Below the pieces are notes generated by a model. That model did not search any database. It was not told the origin of the DNA and saw only the letters and a program-made list of their open reading frames with translations. A stretch of DNA of 64,000 nucleotides from Aureibacter tunicatorum (GTDB lineage Bacteria; Bacteroidota; Bacteroidia; Cytophagales; Cyclobacteriaceae), in assembly GCF_036492635.1 (NCBI RefSeq), contig NZ_AP025305.1, forward strand, positions 1,054,001 through 1,118,000. Reading direction: 5' to 3'. The translations under genes were made by a program, and so were the position numbers. How positions within the stretch are numbered: the stretch's first letter is position 1; each line of letters begins with the position of its first letter. Shown here piece by piece: positions 26,437 through 35,755 of the stretch.

Positions 26437-27438
26437 ATGGAAATAACGAAGAAAAAGATAGCGTTTAGTCGTTTGAACGAGGGGGTAATGAAGTTTCCAG
26501 AATCGCACCTTTGGAATAGAGGTGGCGTTTTTTCTTCCTCTCATTTTAAAGAGTGGTATGATTGGTCGGGGGTGTTGAAGTGTGAATCTACTCAAGAGCA
26601 AATAGGTGTGCATTTTCGTGTCAATCAGGTGGTTAAAGATGGGAAAATAGTTTTTCCTTATCAAGTAGCCTTAATCAATCTTGCCACAGGGGAGGTATTT
26701 GAAGAATCTGATGAGACATTTAAGATAGATACGCATTTTGACGCATTAAATGGAAGAATCGAATTCAAATATGAAGAGCCAAAGATTTGGAATGTTGGCT
26801 TTTCAGAAAAAGAAAATCAGTGGAAGGTTCAATTCCTGAAAAGAAACAGCTCTATTTATGTTGATTTGGGTATGAAGACGCCAATGGTTCCCGGCTTTAA
26901 AACATTAACGCCAGAAGGCTTGGTGACTATGGGGATGCCTAATGGCCAGTTTTTCAATCCTTTCAATGCGCATGGAATGGCGTATTATTATTTTGCGCCT
27001 GTGGTTAATGTGAATGGATTGATCAGAATTGGCGAGCAAAGCTATGATGTTGATGGACAGCTATGGTTTGATCATGTGTGGGGAAATTTTGACAGTCCGC
27101 ACTTTTTCAATGAAAAATTGGTTCATGGAGTTTTGCAGCTTGATCACAATGCCTATGTTTCTTTCAATATGTGGAAAGACCCTGAGGGCAATGTTGTGAA
27201 TGAGTTGAATCAAATTGTTTATAGCGGAGAGAAGGGATTCCCTAATTACGATAAGGGAGTTAACGCTTTTAAATTTGATGAATCTAAGTCTGTATTGGAA
27301 GTTGGGGATAATAAGTACGAGTTTAAGGATTTTGTCGAGATGAACAATACTAGTATTCCTACCATGAAAAAGAAAATAGGAAGCGTTGACCTTGGTGGCA
27401 AAAGAATAGGAAAAGTTTATATTGAAATTCATGATTGA
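26437..27438 (+). CDS. CrtC/AttH-like lipocalin-fold protein
   Basis: A 333-residue protein of the carotenoid 1,2-hydratase (CrtC)/AttH family. The marker is QLWFDHVWGNFDSPHFFNEK (about 209-228), matching the family's LDHxWG motif, preceded by FNPFNAHGMAYYYFAPVV. The family folds as two lipocalin-like domains. CrtC hydrates carotenoids; AttH-like members have unclear lipid-related roles. No carotenoid genes are adjacent, so a hydratase role is not claimed. There is no signal peptide. It is alone and convergent with an ABC exporter gene. Confidence 0.7.
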   Translation: MEITKKKIAFSRLNEGVMKFPESHLWNRGGVFSSSHFKEWYDWSGVLKCESTQEQIGVHFRVNQVVKDGKIVFPYQVALINLATGEVFEESDETFKIDTHFDALNGRIEFKYEEPKIWNVGFSEKENQWKVQFLKRNSSIYVDLGMKTPMVPGFKTLTPEGLVTMGMPNGQFFNPFNAHGMAYYYFAPVVNVNGLIRIGEQSYDVDGQLWFDHVWGNFDSPHFFNEKLVHGVLQLDHNAYVSFNMWKDPEGNVVNELNQIVYSGEKGFPNYDKGVNAFKFDESKSVLEVGDNKYEFKDFVEMNNTSIPTMKKKIGSVDLGGKRIGKVYIEIHD

Positions 27439-27483
27439 TAAATCATGATGTTTTGCATTAGTTTTACATATATTATATAAATG

Positions 27484-27513
27484 AAAGTGCGGGATTGATT
27501 AATCTCGCACTTT
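27484..27513. terminator. Bidirectional terminator hairpin
   Basis: 13-base arms AAAGTGCGGGATT and AATCTCGCACTTT (one wobble) around GATT. The stop codon of the minus-strand exporter gene (27499-27501) lies in the loop. T-runs flank the plus-strand side. Confidence 0.8.
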
Positions 27514-29265
27514 TTCTTTGTATTGCATTTCATGCAGTTTTTTATAATGGCCATCCTGCGCAAGCAATTGGGAATGATTGCCGGCTTCTTTGATTTCTCC
27601 TTTATCCAGAACAAGGATATTGTCCGCTTGCTGTATGGTTGCAAGTCGGTGGGCAATAACAATCGCTGTTCTGCCGCTCATTAATTGCGCAATTGCATTC
27701 TGAATCATTTCTTCTGTATGACTATCAACGGAAGACGTCGCTTCATCTAGGACTATGATTTTTGGATCATATACAAGTACTCTGACGAATGAAATCAGCT
27801 GTCTTTGTCCGACGGAAAGAGTTGAGCCTCTTTCCATTACTTCATAATTGTATTGACCGGGAAGTTGTTCAATGAACGAGTGGGCTCCAACGAGTTTGGA
27901 TGCTTTAACTACTTGCTCAAAACTGATTTTAGAATTGCCTAAAGTAATATTATCCAAGATGCTGCCTGAAAATAGGAAGATGTCTTGAAGCACCACCCCA
28001 ATGTTTTCTCTAAGGCATTCTAAAGAATAGTTTTTTATGTTTGTTCGGTCAACATTGATCTCCCCATCCTGAATGTCATAAAATCGATTGAGTAAGTTTA
28101 TTATTGATGATTTTCCTGCTCCTGTAGCTCCGACAAGGGCTAAAGTTTGGCCTGCTGGAACATGAAAAGAAATGTTTTTTAATACATATTGATCATCTTT
28201 ATAAGCAAAACTTACATTATTAAATTCTATTTCACCATTTATATGTTGAGATTTTATTTCGCCTTCGTCTGGTATATTTTCACTACTGTCCAGTAGCTTG
28301 AAGATTCTGGACGAGCTGACCACACCCATTTGCAAAGTGTTGAACCGATCTCCGATTAGCCTTATTGGCCTGAAGAACATGGAGATATACATAATGAATG
28401 AGATCAACACACCCACGCTTATCGATTCGCTGATAACTCCTTGAGCGCCATACCAGACTAATAGTCCAGTGGCAGAAGCTCCTATGACTTCAGCTACAGG
28501 GAAGTAAATGGAATAATAGAGAACGGATTTGATGTTGGCGTCCCTATGTTGTTTGTTGATATTTTGGAATTTTGTTTGCTCCCTGTTTTCACTATTGAAA
28601 ATCTGGACAATTTTCATTCCTGTAATATGTTCCTGAACGAAAGTATTTAGCTTGGAAACTGCATTTCTAACATTATTGAAAACGACTTTGATTTTTTCTT
28701 TGAATACATACGTGCAAAAAATAAGAATTGGCAATGTAGATAATGATACCAGAGTTAGTTTCCAGTCAGTATAAAGCATAAGGCCCAAAATGAAGAATAT
28801 TTGGAGCAAATCAGCTAGCATAGCGGCAAAGCCTTGACTAAATACTTCAGCTAGTGTTTCAATGTCAGAAACATTTCTAGTTACCAGCTGGCCTATCGGC
28901 GTATTGTCGAAGAATTTGATTCTTAAAGAGACAAGATGTTTGTAGAGCTTTACTCTTATATCTCTGATGAGATGTTGCCCAAGCCAGCCAGATAAATAAG
29001 TGTGTATGTAAGTAAATATGACTTGAGTGACTAATATGCCGGAAATAATAACGGTAATGATCAGTAATCCTTTGGCATTGCCATTAGCTACATATTGGTC
29101 AAGTGCTTTTTGTATTAAATAAGGTCTAATAGGACCTAGTAATGCAACAGAAATTGTAAGAAAAAGTAATAGGTAGAATTTTGAGGCATATGGCATCATG
29201 AATTTGAAAAGCCTAATCAAAACCTTGATGTCGAATAAATTGCCGCTAATTTTTTTATTTTCCAA
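27499..29265 (-). CDS. ABC transporter, fused permease and ATPase (type IV exporter)
   Basis: A 588-residue half-transporter. The N-terminal about 320 residues contain six membrane helices (ABC_membrane), and the C-terminal ATPase has Walker A GATGAGKSS, signature LSVGQRQL, Walker B KIIVLDEATSSVDS and the H-loop IAHRL. It would dimerise and export a lipid, peptide or drug; the MsbA/MdlB-like sequence does not settle the substrate. It is 39 bases downstream of truA on the same strand, so probably in one transcript. Confidence 0.88.
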   Translation of the reverse strand: MENKKISGNLFDIKVLIRLFKFMMPYASKFYLLLFLTISVALLGPIRPYLIQKALDQYVANGNAKGLLIITVIISGILVTQVIFTYIHTYLSGWLGQHLIRDIRVKLYKHLVSLRIKFFDNTPIGQLVTRNVSDIETLAEVFSQGFAAMLADLLQIFFILGLMLYTDWKLTLVSLSTLPILIFCTYVFKEKIKVVFNNVRNAVSKLNTFVQEHITGMKIVQIFNSENREQTKFQNINKQHRDANIKSVLYYSIYFPVAEVIGASATGLLVWYGAQGVISESISVGVLISFIMYISMFFRPIRLIGDRFNTLQMGVVSSSRIFKLLDSSENIPDEGEIKSQHINGEIEFNNVSFAYKDDQYVLKNISFHVPAGQTLALVGATGAGKSSIINLLNRFYDIQDGEINVDRTNIKNYSLECLRENIGVVLQDIFLFSGSILDNITLGNSKISFEQVVKASKLVGAHSFIEQLPGQYNYEVMERGSTLSVGQRQLISFVRVLVYDPKIIVLDEATSSVDSHTEEMIQNAIAQLMSGRTAIVIAHRLATIQQADNILVLDKGEIKEAGNHSQLLAQDGHYKKLHEMQYKEKVRD

Positions 29266-29304
29266 TGTGTAGAGTTTTTTATCTTATTAAATACCAGAAT
29301 GAAA

Positions 29305-30051
29305 TCACATGTAAATACTATTGTCGTATTCCACTTTGGATAAATAAAGTCCGCATGCAGGCACGCTCTTGCCAGCTTTTTGCCTGCTTTTTGCCTCAAT
29401 AACATGCAGGATATGTTCAGGTTTTTGTTTGCCGGTTCCAATTTCAAGCAGAGTTCCAACAATTGCCCTGACCATATTACGCAAAAATCTATTAGCGGAT
29501 ATATGAAACTCAAAATTATTTGAAGAAGTTTGAATCCATTGAGCATTTGTGATTTCACAGAAAAAATTGTTAACCTCGGTTTTGACTTTGCTAAAACACT
29601 TAAAATCTTTTCTGCCAAGCAAGTGTTCGCAAGCTATATTCATTTGCTCCAAGTTCAAGCTTTCTCTATGGTAATGCGATGAATTTTCGGTAAACGGATC
29701 TTTAAAAGTATGCAGTTTATATATATAGCTCCTTTTATCAGCGTCAAATCGGGCATGAGCTTCATCTTTAACTTGAGAAGTGCGAATTATGGCGATATTT
29801 TTAGGTAAAATAGAGTTGAGCTTATAGGTTGTTAAATTCAAATCAAGAGAAGAATTATAGTCAAAATGCGCAAATTGTTGTAGAGCATGAACACCAGTAT
29901 CTGTTCTTCCGCTACCTGTGATTTCAATTTTTTCTCTCAATATTTTACTTAGCGCTTCTTGTATTTCACCTTGCACGCTAGATGCGTTATTTTGAATTTG
30001 CCAACCGTGATAAGCGGTGCCTTTGTAGGCGATTTCAAGAAAATATCTCAT
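29305..30051 (-). CDS. truA: tRNA pseudouridine synthase A
   Basis: A 248-residue TruA, which converts uridines 38-40 of tRNA anticodon stem-loops to pseudouridine. Seen are YKGTAYHGWQIQ at the N-terminus, the catalytic aspartate Asp51 in GSGRTDTGVHA, and FLRNMVRAIVGTLLEIG in the C-terminal half. Length is typical. It starts with an ATG at 30049-30051, divergent from the DUF4293 gene. Confidence 0.95.
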   Translation of the reverse strand: MRYFLEIAYKGTAYHGWQIQNNASSVQGEIQEALSKILREKIEITGSGRTDTGVHALQQFAHFDYNSSLDLNLTTYKLNSILPKNIAIIRTSQVKDEAHARFDADKRSYIYKLHTFKDPFTENSSHYHRESLNLEQMNIACEHLLGRKDFKCFSKVKTEVNNFFCEITNAQWIQTSSNNFEFHISANRFLRNMVRAIVGTLLEIGTGKQKPEHILHVIEAKSRQKAGKSVPACGLYLSKVEYDNSIYM

Positions 30052-30111
30052 AAAGAAGCGATGATTGTGGATTTATTTATTGTAAAATAAGTCGAATATT
30101 TTTAAAATAGA

Positions 30112-30141
30112 TTTCAAAATATACCCTTTTTTGTAGCTTTG
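30112..30141 (+). promoter_or_regulatory. Candidate promoter for the DUF4293 gene
   Basis: TTTC at 30112-30115, an 18-base spacer and TAGCTTTG at 30134-30141, an exact TAnnTTTG -7 element. It lies about 70 bases before the ATG, leaving a leader with a short GC-containing segment. Confidence 0.45.
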
Positions 30142-30210
30142 CATAGCTTCTGCGAGTGCAGTAAGGGGTTTGTGCCAAATTTACAACTTAATTAATTTAA
30201 AGGTACTACG

Positions 30211-30675
30211 ATGATACAAAGAATTCAAACCGTATTTCTGGTTTTGGTAGTGGTATTGCTGGGAGCAGCAATGTTCTTGCCTACATTTGCAGGCAATGTA
30301 CAAGAACTCACTTTGTTTGGACTGAAAAAAGTAGTTGCAGGCAAAGAGATACAGAGCGAATTTATGCCGTATGGAATTGCGGGAATTTTAGCTTCTGTTT
30401 CATTATTGATCGCGATAGCAGAGATCGTTTCATTTAAAAATAGAGTATTGCAACTTAAGCTTGGTTTGTTCAACTCTTTGTTGCTATTGATAAATATGGC
30501 AGGTAGTTTCTATTTCGCATATTCGTTGAAAGCTGAAGTGCTTGGAGTGAAAATGGAGCTAGGTCCAAAGTTGGGAATCTTTTTATTGATGGGAGCGGTT
30601 GTTCTTAATCAATTGGCTTCCAAGTTTATTCGAAAGGATGACAATTTGGTGAAGTCGGTAGATAGAATAAGATAA
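30211..30675 (+). CDS. DUF4293 membrane protein
   Basis: A 154-residue integral membrane protein with four hydrophobic segments (about 5-25, 48-68, 78-100 and 115-138), starting MIQRIQTVFL. The MIQRIQT(V/I)(F/Y)L opening and four-helix layout are those of DUF4293, a Bacteroidota-restricted family without known function. It is followed by a hairpin and, 52 bases on, an anchored protein gene and a UbiA-family gene. Confidence 0.82.
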   Translation: MIQRIQTVFLVLVVVLLGAAMFLPTFAGNVQELTLFGLKKVVAGKEIQSEFMPYGIAGILASVSLLIAIAEIVSFKNRVLQLKLGLFNSLLLLINMAGSFYFAYSLKAEVLGVKMELGPKLGIFLLMGAVVLNQLASKFIRKDDNLVKSVDRIR

Positions 30676-30691
30676 TATTGAAAGAAACTCG

Positions 30692-30707
30692 AAGGGCTTT
30701 AGCCCTT
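30692..30707 (+). terminator. Terminator hairpin after the DUF4293 gene
   Basis: AAGGGC and GCCCTT around TTTA, followed by TTTTATTT. Confidence 0.7.
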
Positions 30708-30727
30708 TTTTATTTAAATGATGTACT

Positions 30728-31258
30728 ATGTTGAATCCTAATTTGAAAAAAGTATTCGCAGTAGGAGCTGTATTAGGAGTAGTTCTTTTGTCTGCGTATT
30801 ATTTTCTTGGAGGGTTTGAAAAACTTGATATTTCCAAGTCAGACAAACGTGAATTTGTTATATATGGAGTTTTAGTAGAAGGAAGATATTCTGATCCGAA
30901 AATTGAAGAAACGTTTGCCAAGTCTAGAGAAATTGTAGAACAAAATCATGGTGGAAGCATAGCCATTGTGAATTACCCTCATGAGAATGAAAAGCAGGGG
31001 TTTGTAAAGCAGTTTGTTGGCGTGGTGGGAGCGGATGCAATTGCGTCTGGTACTGACGGGTTTACTAAACTGGTGATTCACGGCAATGGTGCTGTTCATG
31101 TTGTTTTTCCTCAAAGTGTGATGGCTATGCCAAGACCTAAGGATGTTAGAGATCAAGTCGCTGCGTTTGCAAAAGAAAATGGAGGAGTTTTGCAGGGTGA
31201 AAGCATAGAATTGTACAACTCGGATAATACGGTTGAAAGTTATTTTCCACTGAAGTGA
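30728..31258 (+). CDS. Membrane-anchored protein of unknown function
   Basis: A 176-residue protein with one N-terminal membrane helix (about 9-30) and a soluble domain of about 140 residues outside the cytoplasm. Strands such as KREFVIYGVLVEGRY and FTKLVIHGNGAVHVVFPQSV suggest an alpha/beta barrel-like fold reminiscent of GyrI/SOUL-type ligand-binding domains, but this is weak. It stops four bases before the UbiA-family start, so the two genes are almost certainly translated from one message. Function unknown. Confidence 0.65.
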   Translation: MLNPNLKKVFAVGAVLGVVLLSAYYFLGGFEKLDISKSDKREFVIYGVLVEGRYSDPKIEETFAKSREIVEQNHGGSIAIVNYPHENEKQGFVKQFVGVVGADAIASGTDGFTKLVIHGNGAVHVVFPQSVMAMPRPKDVRDQVAAFAKENGGVLQGESIELYNSDNTVESYFPLK

Positions 31259-31262
31259 TTTT

Positions 31263-32135
31263 ATGAGTACGCTTTATTCAAGATATATCGTTTTAGGTGC
31301 AAGACTGTTTAGAGGAAAAGAATTGAGCATTATGACCTTTGCTTTCGCTTTAGCCTCTTTATGTTTTGTGTTAAAGTGGGAATATCAAGGCTGGGGAACG
31401 TACACATATTTGACTTTGATGGTATTGTGGCTCACGAATGTGTTTTTACTTTCCGGGGCATTTGTGAGCAATGATTACCATGATATAAAGTTTGATTACA
31501 TCAATAAGCCTGAGAAGGTGATCATTGGCAACGAACTAAGCCGTAGGAAAGCTATATTGACTCAATGGGGCTTGACATTGGTGGGGCTTTTATTGTCAAT
31601 GGCAATTTCATGGAAGGCGCTGATTTTTTTTATGTTCTTTTCTATTGTGCTGTGGAGTTATACGGTTTATTTTAAGAGGACTTTTATTTGGGGAAATATT
31701 GTGGCGGGCTTGCTGGGCGCAGGCTTTATGTTGCAATTTAGTTTGGTGTTTGACCTCAAAGCAATGCCTCTGTACATTTACTCAATGTTTGCATTCATTT
31801 TTGTGATGTTAAAGGACCTGATTAAGGATCTGGTGAACTATTATGGAGAGAAGGCAGGTGGCGTGGATTCAATGCCTGTAAGATTGGGAATTAGGCGTTC
31901 CAAGCAAGTAATAATGTATGTATTGGTATTTTTTGTCTTGCTGTGGAGTATTTTTTTGATTTATTATTTTCAAGGGTTCTATCTAGCGATAGCTTTTATT
32001 CTTATGTTGCCGATTCTTCTTTTTGTGAAAGTATTAAGGAATGCCGACACGAGAACAAAATTTCGACGAGTGGCCTTTTGGTTTGACCTTTTGACTGTCT
32101 ACGGAATGGTAAGCATGTTTTTTCTTAAAATTTAA
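31263..32135 (+). CDS. UbiA family prenyltransferase-like membrane protein
   Basis: A 290-residue protein with about eight or nine membrane helices. The first aspartate motif appears as NDYHDIKFDYINKP (Asn70, Asp71, Asp74, Asp78), the second as KDLIKDLVNYYGEKAGGVDS, both near cytoplasmic loops as in UbiA enzymes. The pattern is closest to geranylgeranylglycerol-phosphate transferase-like Bacteroidota proteins, which move a prenyl group onto a lipid or quinone head group. Donor and acceptor are not determinable here. It is coupled to the anchored protein upstream. Confidence 0.78.
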   Translation: MSTLYSRYIVLGARLFRGKELSIMTFAFALASLCFVLKWEYQGWGTYTYLTLMVLWLTNVFLLSGAFVSNDYHDIKFDYINKPEKVIIGNELSRRKAILTQWGLTLVGLLLSMAISWKALIFFMFFSIVLWSYTVYFKRTFIWGNIVAGLLGAGFMLQFSLVFDLKAMPLYIYSMFAFIFVMLKDLIKDLVNYYGEKAGGVDSMPVRLGIRRSKQVIMYVLVFFVLLWSIFLIYYFQGFYLAIAFILMLPILLFVKVLRNADTRTKFRRVAFWFDLLTVYGMVSMFFLKI

Positions 32136-32177
32136 CGCTAAAGTTGAGTATAAAAGAGTTTATTCGGGTAAACCTAT

Positions 32178-32185
32178 TATTTTTG
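32178..32185 (+). promoter_or_regulatory. -7 promoter element upstream of purN
   Basis: TATTTTTG fits TAnnTTTG exactly, 31 bases before the purN ATG. No convincing -33 element is visible. Confidence 0.35.
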
Positions 32186-32216
32186 TAGACATTATTTAAG
32201 ATAACCTAGAATAGTG

Positions 32217-32792
32217 ATGTCGAGCCCAAAGAAAATAGCAATACTTGCTTCTGGTAGCGGAACTAATGCTCAGAAAATTTTTGAAACATTTGAAAGTGAC
32301 GATGACGTGAAAGTCGTAGCTTTGATGTCTAATAAAAGCGATGCTTATGCGTTGAAGAGAGCTGAGAATTTTAATATTCCTACATTCGTTTTTAATAGAG
32401 AAGACTCTAATAGTGGGAAGCTGTTGGAAAGGCTTAATGCATACGAGGTAGACTTGGTGGTTTTGGCTGGTTTTTTATGGAAAATTCCTGACAATATCAC
32501 TAAAGTGTATAAAAATAGAATAATCAATATTCACCCGTCATTGCTTCCCAAGTATGGAGGAAAAGGCATGTATGGAATGAATGTGCATCAAGCAGTAGTG
32601 GATGCTAAGGAAAAAGAATCGGGAATTACTATACACTATGTCAACGAATTTTATGATGAAGGTGAAGTGATATTCCAAGCTACATGCGAAGTGCTTCCAA
32701 CAGACACGCCAGATTCTTTGGCTCAGAAAATCCATGCTTTGGAATACGCTAATTTTCCGAGAGTTATCAAGGAAACATTGAGTGCCATGTAA
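32217..32792 (+). CDS. purN: Phosphoribosylglycinamide formyltransferase
   Basis: A 191-residue PurN, which formylates GAR using 10-formyl-tetrahydrofolate in purine synthesis. Seen are ILASGSGTNAQKI at the N-terminus, IINIHPSLLPKYGGKGMYG with the catalytic Asn-x-His, and GITIHYVNEFYDEGEVIFQ with the catalytic Asp. A GTG lies directly before the ATG; the ATG at 32217 is the likely start. The gene is followed 75 bases on by purH, the last enzyme of the same pathway. Confidence 0.94.
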   Translation: MSSPKKIAILASGSGTNAQKIFETFESDDDVKVVALMSNKSDAYALKRAENFNIPTFVFNREDSNSGKLLERLNAYEVDLVVLAGFLWKIPDNITKVYKNRIINIHPSLLPKYGGKGMYGMNVHQAVVDAKEKESGITIHYVNEFYDEGEVIFQATCEVLPTDTPDSLAQKIHALEYANFPRVIKETLSAM

Positions 32793-32867
32793 TAAGTCGA
32801 TTTACGACAGGCATAAGGCAATAAAGAAATATTAAAACAAGATAAATACCCGCCAAAAAAAGAACAA

Positions 32868-34397
32868 ATGGAAAGAAAAAAAATCAAGTCAGCTTTAATT
32901 TCCGTATTTTACAAGGACAACCTAGCACCAATAGTTAAACTATTGGGAGAGCATGGTGTGACAATTTATTCTACAGGAGGCACGCAGAAGTTTATTGAAG
33001 ATCAAGGAGTAGAAGTAGAGGCCGTAGAGGACTTGACAGCGTATCCGTCAATATTGGGAGGAAGAGTTAAGACTTTGCATCCAAAAGTATTTGGTGGTAT
33101 TCTGAACAGAAGAGACAATGAAACAGATCAGCAACAAATTGAAGAGTTTGAGATCCCTTCAATTGATCTTGTGATTGTTGATTTGTACCCATTTGAAGAA
33201 ACAGTTGCTTCGGGAGCTCCTGAACAAGACATTATTGAGAAAATTGATATTGGAGGAATTTCCTTGATTAGAGCAGCTGCGAAAAATTTCAAGGATGTAT
33301 TGATTGTCTCATCAAGAGATCAATATCAAAAAGTGGAGGAGTTGTTGAGAGAGAAGGAATGCGCTACTGAGTTGAGCGATAGAAGAAGCTTTTCAGCTGA
33401 TGCGTTTAATGTATCTTCTCATTATGATTCTGCTATTTTCAATTACTTCAATCAAGAGGAAAATATTCCTGCCTTAAAAGTTAGTGAAACAAACGCGAAG
33501 GTATTGAGATATGGGGAGAACCCTCATCAAAAGGGTGTTTTCTATGGCAAGTTGGATGAGATGTTTGACCAATTGAATGGCAAAGAAGTTTCTTACAATA
33601 ATTTGGTAGACATTGATGCGGCGGTTTCATTGATCGAAGAGTTTGACAAGGACGAAGCTGCGTTTGCTATTTTGAAGCATACCAATGCGTGCGGAGTTGC
33701 TATAGGCAGCGATGTTAGAGATGCTTATCTAAAGGCATTTGCATCTGATACTATATCCGCATTTGGAGGAATTTTGATTACAAATCAAGCGGTGACTCTT
33801 GAAGCGGCTGAGGAAATAAACAAATTGTTCTGCGAGGTTTTGATCGCGCCAGGTTTTGACGAAGAAGCTTTGGACTTGTTGAAGTCTAAAAAGAACCGTA
33901 TCATTCTTAAGCAAAAGCAAAGCTTAAGCGGAGAGAAGCAGTTCAAGAGTTTGTTGAATGGTGTTATTGAGCAAGATAGAGATTTAATTACTGATTCCGC
34001 GGATAAATTGGAAGTTGTGACTAAAGTTGCACCAACTGCAGATGAAGTTGATGCTTTAGTGTTTGCCAGCAAAGTGTGCAAGCATACTAAGTCCAATGCA
34101 ATAGTTCTGGCGAAAAATGGACAATTATTGGCAAGTGGTGTTGGACAAACTTCAAGAGTTGACGCGCTAAGACAAGCTATTGAAAAAGCAAAGTCTTTTG
34201 GATTTGATTTGAAAGGCGCTGTAATGGCTTCTGATGCATTTTTCCCATTCCCGGATTGCGTGGAGATTGCAGATGGTGAAGGTATTGAAGCGGTGATTCA
34301 ACCAGGTGGTTCTGTTAAAGACCAGCTTTCTGTAGACTATTGCGATGCACATGGCATGAAAATGGTCTTCACAGGAACAAGACACTTTAAGCATTAA
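32868..34397 (+). CDS. purH: Bifunctional AICAR formyltransferase / IMP cyclohydrolase
   Basis: A 509-residue PurH that catalyses the last two steps to IMP. The N-terminal MGS-like cyclohydrolase domain (about 1-190) has STGGTQKFIEDQGVEV, TAYPSILGGRVKTLHPKVFG and DIGGISLIRAAAKN. The C-terminal transformylase has RYGENPHQKGVFYG, the catalytic region ILKHTNACGVAIG and ASDAFFPFPDCVE. It ends TGTRHFKH as in the family. It probably shares a transcript with purN. Confidence 0.96.
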   Translation: MERKKIKSALISVFYKDNLAPIVKLLGEHGVTIYSTGGTQKFIEDQGVEVEAVEDLTAYPSILGGRVKTLHPKVFGGILNRRDNETDQQQIEEFEIPSIDLVIVDLYPFEETVASGAPEQDIIEKIDIGGISLIRAAAKNFKDVLIVSSRDQYQKVEELLREKECATELSDRRSFSADAFNVSSHYDSAIFNYFNQEENIPALKVSETNAKVLRYGENPHQKGVFYGKLDEMFDQLNGKEVSYNNLVDIDAAVSLIEEFDKDEAAFAILKHTNACGVAIGSDVRDAYLKAFASDTISAFGGILITNQAVTLEAAEEINKLFCEVLIAPGFDEEALDLLKSKKNRIILKQKQSLSGEKQFKSLLNGVIEQDRDLITDSADKLEVVTKVAPTADEVDALVFASKVCKHTKSNAIVLAKNGQLLASGVGQTSRVDALRQAIEKAKSFGFDLKGAVMASDAFFPFPDCVEIADGEGIEAVIQPGGSVKDQLSVDYCDAHGMKMVFTGTRHFKH

Positions 34398-34408
34398 TAA
34401 AATGATTC

Positions 34409-34445
34409 TTTAGGAGGAAAATGTTCAATACGTTTTCTTCCTAAA
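34409..34445 (+). terminator. Terminator-like hairpin after purH
   Basis: 13-base arms TTTAGGAGGAAAA and TTTTCTTCCTAAA (one wobble) with an 11-base loop, followed by TTTTG. Confidence 0.6.
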
Positions 34446-34539
34446 TTTTGAGTTGGTTGCGGATTGAAAATAGCGATGATTTGTTTATTATAAAATACTC
34501 AAATCGTTTGCATTATGGTCAAAAAATAACTAACTAACA

Positions 34540-34563
34540 TGTTGATAACTTTATTTATCCACG
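34540..34563. promoter_or_regulatory. Pair of inverted DnaA-box-like sites upstream of mreB
   Basis: TGTTGATAA (34540-34548) and TTATCCACG (34555-34563) each differ at one base from the DnaA consensus (TGTGGATAA / TTATCCACA) and face each other six bases apart in the purH-mreB gap. Chance occurrence in AT-rich DNA is possible. Confidence 0.3.
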
Positions 34564-34672
34564 ACAGTCACGGCCTGTTTACTGGCAAGTTTAAAAGGTG
34601 TGAATAATTGGCTGTCTAAGGATTTTCAGAATACTTAAGAAAAGGGTAACTCTTCTAAAAAGACAATTAAAT

Positions 34673-35698
34673 ATGGGCTTCTTTGATTTTTTATCAAGCG
34701 ATATAGCGATAGATTTAGGAACTGCCAACACCCTGCTGATTTATAAAGACAAAGTAGTTATTGATGAGCCTTCGATAATTGCCATGGACAAGAGAACAAA
34801 AAAGGTCTTGGCAGTTGGAAAAGAGGCGATGCAAATGCATGAGAAAACTCATGAAGATATCAAGACTATTCGTCCTTTGAAAGACGGAGTGATTGCGGAT
34901 TTCTATGCTGCTGAACTGATGATCAGCGGATTCATAAAGATGGTTGACAAACTGAATAAGTTTATCATGGCCAACCATCGAATAGTAGTATGCATACCTT
35001 CAGGAATTACCGAAGTGGAAAAGAGAGCTGTTAAAGACTCTTGCGAGCATGCTGGAGGTAAGGAAGTGTACATGATCAAAGAGCCGATTGCCGCAGCCTT
35101 AGGGATTGGCATCGATATAGAGCAACCTATTGGTGCAATGGTAGTGGATATTGGAGGAGGAACTACTGAAATTGCAGTTATCGCTCTTTCAGGTATAGTT
35201 TGCGATCAATCCATTCGAGTTGCCGGCGACACTTTCAATAAAGATATATTGGATTATATGAGGCGTCAGCATAATCTGTTGATTGGTGAGAGGTCTGCTG
35301 AGCGAGTTAAAATAGAAGTGGGAGCTGCATTGACAGAATTGGACGAGCCGCCAGAGGATTATGAGATCAGGGGGAGAGACTTGATGACAGGTATTCCTAA
35401 AGTAATAAAGGTATCGTATTCGGAAATTGCATTTGCGATTGATAAATCAGTTTCTAAGATAGAGGAGGCGGTTCTTAAGGCCTTGGAGATCGCTCCGCCG
35501 GAATTGTCAGCGGATATTTATGACAATGGAATACACTTGACTGGTGGAGGCGCTTTGTTGAGAGGTTTGGATAAAAGATTAGCATTGAAAACTAAGTTGC
35601 CGATTCATGTGGCTGAAGATCCATTGAGAGCAGTTGTAAGAGGCACAGGTTTGGCGTTGAAAAATATTAATCAGAACAAAGCTGTTTTGATGCGATAG
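34673..35698 (+). CDS. mreB: Rod shape-determining protein MreB
   Basis: A 341-residue bacterial actin that polymerises under the inner membrane and positions the elongation machinery. Seen are the phosphate-1 motif AIDLGTANTLLIY, the phosphate-2 motif VVDIGGGTTEIAVIAL and the adenosine loop GIHLTGGGALLRGLD. The short N-terminus MGFFDFLSS before the fold is hydrophobic and may help membrane attachment. It heads the mre-mrd cluster but is separated from mreC by 224 bases. Confidence 0.96.
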   Translation: MGFFDFLSSDIAIDLGTANTLLIYKDKVVIDEPSIIAMDKRTKKVLAVGKEAMQMHEKTHEDIKTIRPLKDGVIADFYAAELMISGFIKMVDKLNKFIMANHRIVVCIPSGITEVEKRAVKDSCEHAGGKEVYMIKEPIAAALGIGIDIEQPIGAMVVDIGGGTTEIAVIALSGIVCDQSIRVAGDTFNKDILDYMRRQHNLLIGERSAERVKIEVGAALTELDEPPEDYEIRGRDLMTGIPKVIKVSYSEIAFAIDKSVSKIEEAVLKALEIAPPELSADIYDNGIHLTGGGALLRGLDKRLALKTKLPIHVAEDPLRAVVRGTGLALKNINQNKAVLMR

Positions 35699-35755
35699 TC
35701 ATTTAAAATTTCCACAAGTATAGTTTCTTACTTGATGGATATGCATTATTTTTAC

